The notes: generated by a model not told the origin, from the sequence alone. A stretch of 64,000 bases of DNA from Acidipila sp. EB88 (GCF_003858395.1 NZ_QWEV01000005.1:1178001-1242000), one strand, 5' to 3'. Shown: positions 1 to 9,260, numbered from the stretch's first letter. Numbers and translations: made by a program.

Positions 1-584
1 GTGGTGGTGAGAGGGCGCTCGTTGCCGACGACGCCGGGATTGAGGGTAAGGGTTTCGCGGGTGCCGAGGACGTCGAGGCCATCGAGGGTGTTGGTGCCGA
101 TGGACTCGCGCACGAGCAGGCGGGTATGGGCTGCGTCCCAGCCGGCGGGCGGCGTGTGGGGCTCGGTCGGGGCGTGCAGGTAAGGGTAGACGACGCACTG
201 GTGGGTGGCGAGGTAGCAGAGGGTCTGGGTGTGGGCGACGGGGTCGTAGACGTCGGTGGCTTTGAGGGGCGCGTCGGTGCTGGTGTCGGCAGCAGGGACG
301 AGGCTCCGGCGCTCGCGGTAGACGCGACCCTGGCTATCGCGGGCGATGCGGGCGTTGAGGCGGAGAGTGACGGTGGTGCCGTCGGGGAGGATGCGGGTCC
401 AGACGGTGGCCGTGTTGGCGATGAAGGGGTGGTTGGGGATGGGGAGCACGTCAACGCCGGGGACGTGGGTGGTGATGGAGAGGTCGGGGGCGCGCGTGGG
501 TGGCTGGGGCCCGGATTGCGCCTGCGATTGGGCAAGCGTGAGCGTGGCGGGCAGGAGAAGCCAGAGCAGGAGGGTGGGTTGCAT
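1..584 (-). CDS. Secreted hypothetical protein, C-terminus cut by window edge
   Basis: The minus-strand frame is open from an ATG at 584 to the window edge (194 codons visible), so the C-terminus is missing. The first 19 residues (MQPTLLLWLLLPATLTLAQ) form a clear signal peptide with an LAQ cleavage-like end. The mature part has motifs such as WTRILPDGTTVTLRLNARIA, RDSQGRVYRERR and a YDPV segment followed by a Cys-containing strand. This arrangement is familiar from uncharacterised secreted acidobacterial proteins. A GAGG Shine-Dalgarno-like stretch lies just upstream of the ATG. It sits 108 bp downstream of the frameshifted TIGR03435 gene on the same strand and may share its transcript. No enzymatic motif is visible and no function is assigned. 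The overlapping plus-strand frame is a GC shadow. Confidence 0.7.
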   Translation of the reverse strand, partial: MQPTLLLWLLLPATLTLAQSQAQSGPQPPTRAPDLSITTHVPGVDVLPIPNHPFIANTATVWTRILPDGTTVTLRLNARIARDSQGRVYRERRSLVPAADTSTDAPLKATDVYDPVAHTQTLCYLATHQCVVYPYLHAPTEPHTPPAGWDAAHTRLLVRESIGTNTLDGLDVLGTRETLTLNPGVVGNERPLTT

Positions 585-692
585 GGCGACCTCGTGGGAG
601 GGTGCGATGGTGTTGTTTGTTTTCAGCTTGCCGCTCGCCGGCGACGCTTTTGACACATGTGAGACGAGGGAGAGGGGCTGATGGTTGCAGGA

Positions 693-1486
693 TCAGTCCG
701 GGGTGGGGGCGTCGGCATGATCGACGACCAGCACGGTGACCGCGCCCTTGGAGGGCATGAGTTTGAGCCCCAGCTGCTCCTGCACCGCGGTAAAGAGGGT
801 AGGGCCATTGGGCTGCGTGGGATCATGGTCGCTGGCCCAGTGCAGGGAGAAGCTGAAGCGGCCCGGCAGGGCGGTTTTATCGAGCACGGGTCGGCCCGCG
901 TAGGGCATGATCGCTTCGCCAAAGTGTGCCAGCGTGATCCCGTGTACGTCCATGGACTCGTTGTGCTGCGAGACCCCTCGCTGGTACCTTTCGAGGGCGG
1001 ATCCGCTGTGAGCTTCGGACCTCCCCTGGCTATCTCGAGGTCAAATACGGGCAGGGTGCGCGTTTCGAGGTGCGCCTTCAGATGGAAGCGCTCGACCAGC
1101 AGCGGCTGCATGCGTCCGCGGATCTCTGCTGAAGTCTGGTGGCTAATGGCAGCAGCGTCCGGCTCGCTGATCTTGGCGAACACATCATAATGCTGCCCTT
1201 CGAGGTCCTTGGGAATGCCGTAGATCAGGTCTCGCCGGATGCCGTAGGCATTTTCCAGCAGCACGCCAAGAGTCACGTTTCTGCCATCGTAGCGGTACCT
1301 GTTCTGGTTGACATCCACGTTGCCCGAGTCGGACTTATTCGGCTTGATGGTTGCAACGTCATAAAAGGTACCGGGCGTGGGCGTATCGGAGGTGGTCTGG
1401 GCCAAAGGCTTGCCGGACCAGGCAGCAGCGACAAGAGCGACGAACAGGCTCGCGACAGCGCGGCGATGCGGGTAAGTGGGTCGCAT
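693..1486 (-). pseudogene. TIGR03435 family protein, frameshifted
   Basis: The ATG at 1486 begins a protein with a signal peptide (MRPTYPHRRAVASLFVALVA...) and the TIGR03435 opening YDVATIKPN. The family's RFHLKAHLETRTLPVFDL and GGPKLT blocks follow. At about 974-995 the reading frame breaks. The C-terminal family blocks (MDVHGITLAHFGEAI, GRPVLDKTALPGRFSF, LQEQLGLKLMPSKGAV-like, VLVVDHADAPTPD) continue in another frame to the stop at 693. Adding one base in the G/C-rich stretch near the break restores about 264 residues, the normal family length. It is therefore a recently broken gene or a sequencing error. The function of the family is unknown; its members are secreted or membrane-anchored and abundant in Acidobacteriota. 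It is divergent from blaI, with 265 bp between the two starts. Confidence 0.85.
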
Positions 1487-1700
1487 GTCTGGATCTCTCG
1501 CTCGGCTACCGGGAAGCGGGCGGCTCGTGGCGCTGCATGACTCAGGCCGGTAAGACGGATCGTAGTGCGAAACGTTTGCCGGACCCCAACAAAGCAAAGC
1601 GTTTTGTTTGTCGCTTGGGGTGTTCCGGGTATTCCCAATGATGATGCAGAGCGTGGAGGCGTGGACATTTCTTCCCAACCAGCCAGAACACTGTTGCAAA

Positions 1701-1739
1701 TGCGCCTACGCGTGTAGTACGTTGCGCCTACGCGTGTAG
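1701..1739. promoter_or_regulatory. Two direct copies of a BlaI-type operator
   Basis: An exact 17-bp sequence, tgcgcctacgcgtgtag, occurs at 1701-1717 and again at 1723-1739, 22 bp apart (about two helical turns). Each copy contains CTAC-GCGT-GTAG, a dyad of the TAC...GTA type bound by BlaI/MecI repressors. The copies lie 12-51 bp before the blaI ATG at 1752, and the second overlaps its ribosome-binding region (taggag). A possible -35 TTGCAA (1694-1699) and -10 TAGTAC (1715-1720) are 15 bp apart, which would put the first copy between promoter elements. Autorepression of the blaI-M56 operon, and perhaps control of the divergent TIGR03435 gene, is inferred. Confidence 0.65.
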
Positions 1740-1751
1740 GAGTCTGGGTCG

Positions 1752-2138
1752 ATGGCTGAAACTGTAAAGCTTTCCAAGCTCGAATACCGACTCATGCAGG
1801 TTCTGTGGAGCCAGGGCGCGAGCTCGGTGCGGGCAATCCAGCAGGCGCTGCCGGAGAAGCGACGCCCGGCGTATACCACCGTGCAAACCACCATTTTCCG
1901 CATGGAAAGCAAGGGCATCGTGGAGCGCGCGGGCCAGGCGGGCGCGGCATACCTGTTTGCGCCGCGCATTACCCGTGAGAAGGCCCAGCGCGCACTGATT
2001 GAAGATCTTCTGGCAATGTTTGGGGGCGTATCGCAGCCAGTGATGGCCTACCTGGTGGACTCGGGCAAGCTTTCGCTCGCGGATGTGAAAGAGGCAGAGC
2101 AGGCGTTGCAGCAGCGGAAGAAAGGCGGAAAGGCATGA
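1752..2138 (+). CDS. BlaI/MecI/CopY-family transcriptional repressor
   Basis: A 128-residue winged-helix protein of usual BlaI length. The N-terminal DNA-binding domain covers about residues 6-75, with LSKLEYRLMQVLW, the recognition segment AYTTVQTTIFRMESKG, and a wing ending in AYLFAPRITREKA. The remainder is a helical dimerisation region. In the known family the dimer represses its own operon and is cleaved or released when the partner M56 protease is activated. The gene overlaps that partner by 4 bp (ATGA), so they are co-transcribed and translationally coupled. The start at 1752 follows a taggag Shine-Dalgarno sequence. Two identical dyads immediately upstream are the likely operator. Confidence 0.93.
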   Translation: MAETVKLSKLEYRLMQVLWSQGASSVRAIQQALPEKRRPAYTTVQTTIFRMESKGIVERAGQAGAAYLFAPRITREKAQRALIEDLLAMFGGVSQPVMAYLVDSGKLSLADVKEAEQALQQRKKGGKA

Positions 2139-3847
2139 GCTTCGGAGTAGGCGTCTTCGCAGGGTGGCGGGGCATGCTGGTGAATCACCTGTGGCAGTCG
2201 ACGGCCGTGGTGCTGCTGCTCTGGGCCATGTCGGTGGGGCTGCGCAGGCATCGTGCCAGCCTGCGGTACCGGCTGTGGATGGCCGCTTCACTCAAGTTTG
2301 TCATTCCTTTCTCGTTGCTGGTCGCGGCGGGGCGGGCATTGCAGCCACGGGTGCCGAGCGTGGCGCCCGTGGCGCATTTCGGTGGCCTGGTGCTTCGCTC
2401 GGTGCAGCCGTATCCGCAGACGCTGGCTGGCGTGGTGGGCAGCGGTTCGACCGCTGCGGGAGGGTGGGGCGCGGAGAGGTTGCTGGTGGCCGGGTGTCTC
2501 GGGTTGTGGGCGCTGGGCGCCGGAGTGCTGCTGGCTTCGTGGTTGCGCGGGCTCAGGAGCCTGCAGGCGATTGCCCGACAGGCGCAGGCCTGCGGGATGA
2601 TAGATGGCGTGCCGATCCTGAGGAGCCTGCGCGTCGCGGAGCCGGGCGTGTTTGGCATCTTCCGGCCGGTGTTGCTGATGCCGGCCGATCTGCTGGATCG
2701 GCTTTCCGCGTTGGAACTGGAAGCCATCTACGCGCACGAGCTTGCGCACGTGCAACGACGCGATAATCTCACGGCGACGCTGCACGCCGTGGTGCACGCG
2801 GCGTTCTGGTTTCACCCGGCGGTGTGGCTGATCCGCGCTCGGCTGATGGAAGAGCGCGAACATGCCTGCGACGAGGCGGTGCTGGCTTCGGGCAGTGATG
2901 CCGAGGTGTACGCGCGCAGCATCCTGGATGTGTGCCGGTTCTCGGTAGGCGCGCAGACCGGGCCGATCGCCGGGGTGGCGGGCGGCAGGTTGAAGCAGCG
3001 CCTGCTCCGGATTGTGGCCGATCTGCGATACGCGCCACTGCGGCGGCGGCAAAAGCTGCTGATGGCGGCTTTGGCCGCGTTGATCGTGAGTCTGCCGGTG
3101 GCGGCTGGGCTTGTGAATGCTGGACACGTGCAGGCGCAGGATCAGAAGCTTGCGTTCGAGGTCGCCTCGATTCGTCCTGACCCGGATGTAAACGGGATGT
3201 CGATGGGCTGGGCAGGCACGACATGGTCAGCCAAGGGAACGACGATCGTGAATCTGCTCATGGGCGCGTTCGATCTAAAGCACTTCCAGATCGTAAATGC
3301 TCCTGGCTGGGCAACATCGGAACAGTTCACGATTCGGGCCAGGATACCGGACACCAACTTACAACTACCCGAGAAGGAGCGATCTGAACAGTATCCCCCG
3401 ATGATGCAGAGTTTGCTTGAGGAGCGATTCCACCTGCGCTATCACTGGGTCGAGCAGGTGCGGCCGGTATACTCCCTCGTCGTCAGCAAAAGCGGACCCA
3501 AGCTGACTAAGAGCAAGCCCGATGACAAGGGCGAGTTGCAAATCGGGCCTGGCTACTTCGAGGGGCACGGCATGCCCATCCAGATGTTGGCCGATAACCT
3601 GGGCGGCAACCTCGACTACATCGTGCAGGACAGGACGGGTCTCAAGGGCAATTACGACTTCTCCATCCACTTCGTCGATCCTGATTCCAAGGGAGGACCG
3701 ACTGACGAGGACGATCTTTCCAATCCTGCAGCGCAGGCCCGATGCCTTGCTGCATTGCAGGAACAGCTCGGATTGCAGCTCGTCGCGGAGAAGCGGCCGG
3801 TGCGCATGCTGGTGATCGACCAGGTGGAGCGCCCGACACCTAACTGA
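2135..3847 (+). CDS. M56 (BlaR1-like) membrane metalloprotease fused to a TIGR03435 domain
   Basis: 570 residues. Residues 1-330 form an M56 peptidase: N-terminal membrane helices around 20-35, 45-65 and 117-140, the zinc motif HELAH at 201-205 (with RRDN after it), the EREHACDEAV motif at 240-249, and a last membrane helix at about 306-325. Residues 338-570 are a TIGR03435 domain, opening with FEVASIRPD and closing with LGLQLVAEKRPVRMLVIDQ and ERPTPN. In classical BlaR1 this outer position holds a penicillin-binding sensor, which is absent here. Family knowledge says the M56 core cleaves or triggers loss of BlaI. The TIGR03435 domain as sensor or regulator is inference. It overlaps blaI by 4 bp. 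Confidence 0.92.
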   Translation: MSFGVGVFAGWRGMLVNHLWQSTAVVLLLWAMSVGLRRHRASLRYRLWMAASLKFVIPFSLLVAAGRALQPRVPSVAPVAHFGGLVLRSVQPYPQTLAGVVGSGSTAAGGWGAERLLVAGCLGLWALGAGVLLASWLRGLRSLQAIARQAQACGMIDGVPILRSLRVAEPGVFGIFRPVLLMPADLLDRLSALELEAIYAHELAHVQRRDNLTATLHAVVHAAFWFHPAVWLIRARLMEEREHACDEAVLASGSDAEVYARSILDVCRFSVGAQTGPIAGVAGGRLKQRLLRIVADLRYAPLRRRQKLLMAALAALIVSLPVAAGLVNAGHVQAQDQKLAFEVASIRPDPDVNGMSMGWAGTTWSAKGTTIVNLLMGAFDLKHFQIVNAPGWATSEQFTIRARIPDTNLQLPEKERSEQYPPMMQSLLEERFHLRYHWVEQVRPVYSLVVSKSGPKLTKSKPDDKGELQIGPGYFEGHGMPIQMLADNLGGNLDYIVQDRTGLKGNYDFSIHFVDPDSKGGPTDEDDLSNPAAQARCLAALQEQLGLQLVAEKRPVRMLVIDQVERPTPN

Positions 3848-4007
3848 ACCCGGCGCCACGCGTCCAAGGGCCATGCAGGCGTAAGGTCCGGCAGCGGGGT
3901 GCAACCTGTGGTCGGCGTGGCCATTCGCAGGCGAACGAAGCAGGGCCCGTGCCCAAGGGCCGGCTGTTACTGCAACCGTACCTGCTACTGTATTCGAAAC
4001 GCGTGGC

Positions 4008-7007
4008 GTGAGCTGGTCTAAACGTATCCCTGGGTCGACGGAGAGGACGTTGGTCGCTGCTGAGGTGCGTGGTCTGAAAGAGGTCGGGCGGCTGGGCGTG
4101 TGGGTGCTGTTGCTCAGCTCCACCGCGTTGCAAGCCTTGCAGCAACGCGGGCAGGTCATGTCGAACGGCTTTCCGGTCCCCGGGGCTACGGTGACGGCAA
4201 CCCAGGGTACGGCCACTGCAAGTACGGTCACCGACGCGGGCGGCTTCTATGTGCTGGACAATGTCAAAGAAGGCATCTGGGCCATTACGGTGCAGATGCT
4301 GCTGTTCGCCTCGAGCACACAGCAGGTAAGTGTCGGAAGCAATGCCACCCCTTTGAAGTGGGAGCTCAAGCCTCTTGCGCTGGCCGACGCTACGGCGCGA
4401 GCGGCGGCGGCGGCGCATGCTGCCACACCGCGCACCGCGGGCGGAGCAGTCACGGCACAGGGGACACCGGCGGTTGCACCATCCCCGGCGGCGAAGCAGG
4501 GACTGCTGCTGAACGGCAGCGTCAACAATGCGGCTACCTCGCAGTACTCGCTGGCGCGCGCGTTCGGCAATACGCGCAACAGTTCCCGCAACCTGTATAC
4601 GGGGTTGCTGCACTTCGACCTTGGCAACTCGGCGCTGGATGCGCGGCCTTACTCGCTGACCGGCCAGGAAGCCCCCAAGCCCGGGTACAGCCAGGTCACG
4701 GGCATCATCAGTGTGGGTGGGCCGTTGCAGATTCCGCGCCTGCTGCGTCGCGGGCCGGAGTTCAACGTGGAGTACCGATGGCGACGGGACAGCCAGTCGG
4801 CGATCGACACGGGGCTGGTGCCGAGCCTGAGCCAGTTGCAGGACGCTGCCACGAGCGCTGTACCCGCCGCGGCGGCGCTGCTTGCGCTGTACCCCGCGCC
4901 GAACGTGGTGGGCAACACGGCTTACAACTATCAACGCGCGGTGTTGAACGGAACGCACCTCGATTCATTGCTGCTCCACGTGAACGGCAACAAGGGGCCG
5001 GACTCGTTTGCAGGGCGCATGGAGTTCGACAGCACGCGCGCCGACACCACCAACCTCTTCGGTTTTCGCGATGCGACGGCAACGCTCGATCTTGCTACGG
5101 ACCTCGGCTGGCATCGGCGATGGGCGAACAATCGCTTCAGCAACGTGACCTACGCGTTCAGTCGCGCACGGACCGAGGTGATGCCGTTTTTCGAGAACCG
5201 CGTCAACGTAGCCGGTGACGCCGGCCTTGCGGGTGTGAACCAGGACCCTGCGAACTGGGGGCCGCCGACGCTGAACTTTTCAAGCGGCATCGCGTCACTG
5301 ACCGATGCACAGAGCGCGCGAAACCGCACGGAGACGAATGCCCTGGGAGCGAGCTACGAGTTATACCGGGGCCGGCACAACATCAAGCTCGGCGGGGACC
5401 TGCGACGACAGGAGTTCAACTACTTTACGCAGAGCAATCCACGCGGCTCGTTCACATTTACAGGCGCGGCGCTTGGCTCCGACTTTGCCGACTTCCTGGC
5501 GGGGGTTCCGGACTCGGCGCAGATCAGCTATGGCAATCCGGATAAGTACCTGCGCCAGACGGTGGCCGATGTGTATGCCAATGATGACTGGCGCCTGGAG
5601 CCGGACCTTACGTTGAACCTGGGTGTGCGCTGGGAGTATGAAGCGCCTGCCACGGAGTTGAAACACCGGCTGGCAAACATTGATGCAGCGGATGATTTCG
5701 CAGTGATTGCAACTGTCACGGCGCAGACGCCGGAGGGCCCGCTGACAGGCGCGCGCTATCCGCAGTCGCTTGTGCGCCCGGACCGGCGCATCGTGGAACC
5801 GATCGTGGGCGTGGCGTGGCGGCCGCTGGCTGGCTCATCGCTGTTGATCCGCGCGGGGTACGGGCTGCGCGCGGATACCTCGATCTATGGCCCGATCGCA
5901 CTGGCGCTGGCGGAGCAGGCGCCGTTTGCGACCACGATCGCCGCGGACAATGCGAGTTGCCCGCAGCGGCTGGCGTCGGGGCCGACGGCGTGTACGACCA
6001 ACGCCGCGAACACCTTTGGGATCGATCCGAACTACCGCAGGGGCGCGGTGCAGCAGTGGCAGGTGAGCGCACAGAAAGATCTGCCGGCGGCGCTGCAGTT
6101 CGATGCCTGGTATGCGGGGACGCAGGGGTTGAACGGCATGCAGCAATTTCTGCCGAACACGTACCCGGTCGGCGCTAACAATCCTTGTCCGACGTGCGTC
6201 ACGGGTTTCGTGTATCGCACATCCACCGGAAGTTCCGACCGCGAAGAAGGGCGGGTGCAGTTGCGGCGGCGGCTGCGCAGCGGCCTGAGCGCAACGGCCA
6301 CGTACACATTTTCGAAATCGATCGATGACGATTCAGTGCTGGGCGGCGGCGGCCCATTGACGCCCAGCAGTTCTGCCGGCGCAATCAGTGCGGCCGCGGC
6401 ATCGACCGCAACGACAGCGCAGGACTGGCGCAATCTGCGTGCGGAACGCTCGCGGTCGTCGTTCGACCAGCGGCACCTTTTGAACGCAACGTTTGCGTAT
6501 ACGACGGGTATGGGCATCGGCGGTGGGACGCTGCTGAACGGCTGGCGGGGGCGGCTGTACAAGGAGTGGACGGTGACGGGCACGATCGCGGCTGGATCAG
6601 GGCTGCCGCTGACGCCGGTGTACGAAGCCGTGGTGCCGGGCACTGGTTTCTCCGGCAGCATTCGGCCGGACCGGACCGCGGCGGCGGTGCATGCAATATC
6701 GGGCGGGTACTTTTTGAACCCGGCGGCGTATGCTGCGCCTGCGCCGGGGCAGTGGGGCGATGCCGGACGCAACTCCATCACCGGGCCTTCCACGTTCAGC
6801 TTCAACAGTTCGTTTGCGCGCACCTTCCGGCTGCCATCGCACCTGAACTTCGACTTCCGCGTGGACGCGACCAACGTTCTGAACCACGTGAACTATTCGA
6901 CCTATCTCACCACGCTGAATCCATCGTCTGTGAGCCCCACGTTCGGGCTTCCGGGCGGAACCAACCCGATGCGCTCTCTGCAACTAAACGCGACGTTGAG
7001 GTTTTAG
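4008..7007 (+). CDS. Oar-like TonB-dependent receptor with carboxypeptidase-regulatory-like N-terminus
   Basis: 999 residues from a GTG at 4008. A GTG near 4062, closer to the hydrophobic segment, is an alternative start. A signal-like segment (GVWVLLLSSTALQAL) is followed by a CarboxypepD_reg-like beta domain at about 48-115 (GATVTATQGTATASTVTDAG, GFYVLDNVKEG). The rest is a long beta-strand-rich outer-membrane barrel with LGVRWEYEAPAT, TYTFSKSIDDDS and a closing strand ending in an aromatic residue (LQLNATLRF). Such proteins are inferred to take up large substrates across the outer membrane with TonB energy; the substrate is unknown. The VWFA-related gene begins 5 bp downstream, so the two form an operon. 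A 160-bp gap separates it from the M56 gene. Confidence 0.88.
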   Translation: MSWSKRIPGSTERTLVAAEVRGLKEVGRLGVWVLLLSSTALQALQQRGQVMSNGFPVPGATVTATQGTATASTVTDAGGFYVLDNVKEGIWAITVQMLLFASSTQQVSVGSNATPLKWELKPLALADATARAAAAAHAATPRTAGGAVTAQGTPAVAPSPAAKQGLLLNGSVNNAATSQYSLARAFGNTRNSSRNLYTGLLHFDLGNSALDARPYSLTGQEAPKPGYSQVTGIISVGGPLQIPRLLRRGPEFNVEYRWRRDSQSAIDTGLVPSLSQLQDAATSAVPAAAALLALYPAPNVVGNTAYNYQRAVLNGTHLDSLLLHVNGNKGPDSFAGRMEFDSTRADTTNLFGFRDATATLDLATDLGWHRRWANNRFSNVTYAFSRARTEVMPFFENRVNVAGDAGLAGVNQDPANWGPPTLNFSSGIASLTDAQSARNRTETNALGASYELYRGRHNIKLGGDLRRQEFNYFTQSNPRGSFTFTGAALGSDFADFLAGVPDSAQISYGNPDKYLRQTVADVYANDDWRLEPDLTLNLGVRWEYEAPATELKHRLANIDAADDFAVIATVTAQTPEGPLTGARYPQSLVRPDRRIVEPIVGVAWRPLAGSSLLIRAGYGLRADTSIYGPIALALAEQAPFATTIAADNASCPQRLASGPTACTTNAANTFGIDPNYRRGAVQQWQVSAQKDLPAALQFDAWYAGTQGLNGMQQFLPNTYPVGANNPCPTCVTGFVYRTSTGSSDREEGRVQLRRRLRSGLSATATYTFSKSIDDDSVLGGGGPLTPSSSAGAISAAAASTATTAQDWRNLRAERSRSSFDQRHLLNATFAYTTGMGIGGGTLLNGWRGRLYKEWTVTGTIAAGSGLPLTPVYEAVVPGTGFSGSIRPDRTAAAVHAISGGYFLNPAAYAAPAPGQWGDAGRNSITGPSTFSFNSSFARTFRLPSHLNFDFRVDATNVLNHVNYSTYLTTLNPSSVSPTFGLPGGTNPMRSLQLNATLRF

Positions 7008-7011
7008 CCGT

Positions 7012-9144
7012 ATGCGCACACTGCTTCTCTGCCTGCTGGCCGTGTTGTTGTCCGTGACGGTTGCCGATACGGGCTTCCCGCAAACGGTCGGGCAGAACAA
7101 GGCTCCGGACAGCTCCGGGCCGATCACGACAATCTCGGTGCGTACCCAGCTGGTGGTTGAGGCGGTGACGGTTGCGGACAAGAACGGCAAGCCGGTGCCC
7201 GACCTTACCGCGAAGGATTTCGCGCTCACCGAAGATGGCGTGCCGCAGCGGATCCGCTTTGTTGAGCACCAGGCTTTGCCGACCACGGGCACGCCGCTTG
7301 CGCCGCGCACGCGCGAGCAGGAGAAGCTCACGATTTACAAGAAGCTGAGCCGGGAGCAGATTGCCCCCGAAAAGCCGGAGAGCCTGCGCTACGAGAACAA
7401 ACGGCTGCTGGCGTTGTACTTCGACATGAGCGCGATGGACCAGGCATCGCAGTTTCGCGCGCTGCATGCTGCTGAGACCTTTGTGCGGACGCAGATGACT
7501 CCGGCGGACCTCGTGTCGGTCCTGCGATTCAGCAGCGGCGCCGTAGACGTGCTGCAGGACTTTACCGCCGACCGCGACCGGCTGCTGAGCATCCTGGAGA
7601 CGATGGTGGTGGGTGAAGGCCAGGAGTGGGCGACGGTGGTGAGCGATGCCAGCGCCGCAGACCAGGGCAGCCCGTTTGGGCAGGACGACAGCGAGTTCAA
7701 CATCTTCAAGACAGATCGCCAGCTTGCCGCGCTGCAAACCGCGGCGGAGATGCTTGGTCATCTGAATGAACGCAAGGTGCTTTTGTACTTCGCAAGCGGG
7801 CTGACACTGCAGGGCGTCGACAACCAGGCGCAGCTGCACGCCACGGTGGATGCGGCGATCCGGGCCGGGGTGTCGTTCTGGCCTGTCGATGCGCGCGGGT
7901 TGGTGGCGGAGCCGCCGATGGGCGATGCGACGCAGGGTTCGCCGGGTGGGCAGGCGATGTACACGGGTGCGGCGACGCAGCAGGAGAACGCGAACTTTCA
8001 ACAGTCGCAGGACACGTTGTACTCGATTGCGGGCGACACCGGCGGTAAGGCGCTGCTGGACACCAACGACCTGGCGCAGGGGATCCAGAACGCGCAGCGG
8101 TCGATTGCGGACTACTACATCCTTGGCTACTACACGAGCAACGCGGCACAGGATGGCAAGTTCCGGCATGTGAAGGTCACGGTCGATGTGGCCGCGGCGG
8201 CGAAGCTCGAGTATCGCCAGGGGTACTACGCGGCCAAGGAGTTCTCAAGGTTTACGCAGGCGGACAAGGAGCGGCAGTTAGAGGATGCCCTGATGCTGGA
8301 GGATCCGATGACGGAGCTGACGATCGCGATGGAGCTGAACTATTTCCAGCTGAATCGTGCGGAGTATTTCGTGCCGCTGGTGGTGAAGATTCCGGGACGG
8401 GAGCTGGCACTGGCGAAGCGTGGCGGCGCGGAGCATACGTTGATCGACTTTATCGGCGAAGTCAAGGATGTGTACGGCGGCAGCACGGTCTCAAACGTGC
8501 GCGATAACGTCAATCTGAAGCTGACGGACCAGACGGAGGCGCAGCTGGCCAAGCTGCCGGTGGAGTACGAAACGGGATTTACGCTGCTGCCCGGGAAGTA
8601 CTCGATCAAGCTGCTGGCGCGGGACGATGAAACCGGCCGCATCGGCACGTACGAGACGACGTTTACGATTCCGAACCTAAATCGCGAGGAGCAGCGCGTG
8701 CCAATGAGCACCGTGGTGCTGAGCAGCGAGCGGCAGACGATGCAGGATGCGTTGTACAACGCGGCCAAGGGCAAGGACGAAGCGAAGCAGGCCGCGGTGA
8801 ACCCGCTGGTGTCGGACGGGGTGCGGCTTATCCCCAGTGTGACGCGCGTGTTTCATCGCGACGGTGAGCTGTATGTGTACCTGCAGGGCTATGAGCCGGC
8901 CGCTGCACCCGCGACGCCGTTGCTGGGGTATGTGGACCTATACCAAGGCGACAGCAGGAAGTTTGAAAGTGGTCCGGTAGCCGTGACTCCGCCGGCTTCG
9001 GATCGGTTGAAGCCGGTGCCGATGCACTTTACCGTGCCATTGGGCGAGCTGACTCCTGGAGAGTATGTGTGTCAGATCTCGGTGGTGGATCCTGCGAGTG
9101 GGAAAACTGCTTTTTGGCGGGCGGCGATTCGGATTGATCCGTGA
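7012..9144 (+). CDS. Secreted VWFA-related protein (TIGR03436 type)
   Basis: 710 residues with a signal peptide (MRTLLLCLLAVLLSVTVADT). Residues 40-90 match the usual TIGR03436 opening (RTQLVVEAVTVADKNGKPVP, DLTAKDFALTEDGVPQRIRF). A von Willebrand A-like domain spans about 132-310. Its metal-site motif reads DMSAM at 138-142 instead of DxSxS, so metal binding may be altered. The domain ends with SIADYYILGYYTSN, YRQGYYA. The C-terminal 300 residues are beta-rich and of unknown function. In Acidobacteriota such genes often occur beside Oar-like receptors, as here (5-bp gap). A role in envelope or extracellular protein interaction is inferred only. Family A repeat copy 1 lies just downstream. 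Confidence 0.88.
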   Translation: MRTLLLCLLAVLLSVTVADTGFPQTVGQNKAPDSSGPITTISVRTQLVVEAVTVADKNGKPVPDLTAKDFALTEDGVPQRIRFVEHQALPTTGTPLAPRTREQEKLTIYKKLSREQIAPEKPESLRYENKRLLALYFDMSAMDQASQFRALHAAETFVRTQMTPADLVSVLRFSSGAVDVLQDFTADRDRLLSILETMVVGEGQEWATVVSDASAADQGSPFGQDDSEFNIFKTDRQLAALQTAAEMLGHLNERKVLLYFASGLTLQGVDNQAQLHATVDAAIRAGVSFWPVDARGLVAEPPMGDATQGSPGGQAMYTGAATQQENANFQQSQDTLYSIAGDTGGKALLDTNDLAQGIQNAQRSIADYYILGYYTSNAAQDGKFRHVKVTVDVAAAAKLEYRQGYYAAKEFSRFTQADKERQLEDALMLEDPMTELTIAMELNYFQLNRAEYFVPLVVKIPGRELALAKRGGAEHTLIDFIGEVKDVYGGSTVSNVRDNVNLKLTDQTEAQLAKLPVEYETGFTLLPGKYSIKLLARDDETGRIGTYETTFTIPNLNREEQRVPMSTVVLSSERQTMQDALYNAAKGKDEAKQAAVNPLVSDGVRLIPSVTRVFHRDGELYVYLQGYEPAAAPATPLLGYVDLYQGDSRKFESGPVAVTPPASDRLKPVPMHFTVPLGELTPGEYVCQISVVDPASGKTAFWRAAIRIDP

Positions 9145-9200
9145 TTGGTTTGTATTTGCCAGGTGATGGTAGGAGTTCTTTAGCCGGGGAGGGATAAATG

Positions 9201-9231
9201 GTGCCCGCGTCTCGAAGTCCAGACACGGGCA
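9201..9231 (+). repeat. Family A palindrome, copy 1
   Basis: gtgcccgcgtctcgaagtcc followed by agacacgggca. The left arm GTGCCCGCGTCT and right arm AGACACGGGCA can fold into a hairpin, with some divergence from the other five copies in this window. It lies 56 bp after the stop of the VWFA-related gene, in the same orientation as the other copies. Transcription termination or mRNA-end protection is possible, but the spread of copies points to a mobile REP-like element. Confidence 0.7.
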
Positions 9232-9260
9232 TTCGACATCGCCGGCAGCTGTTTGGAAGC

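Noticed and set aside
126..653. Plus-strand 175-residue frame over the first partial gene
   Set aside because: Gly/Val-rich GC shadow; the minus strand has a signal peptide and protein-like sequence over the same bases.
4100..5218. Plus-strand 372-residue frame inside the receptor gene
   Set aside because: It lies wholly inside the 4008-7007 receptor, is Gly/Ala/Arg-rich without motifs, and is a frame shadow.
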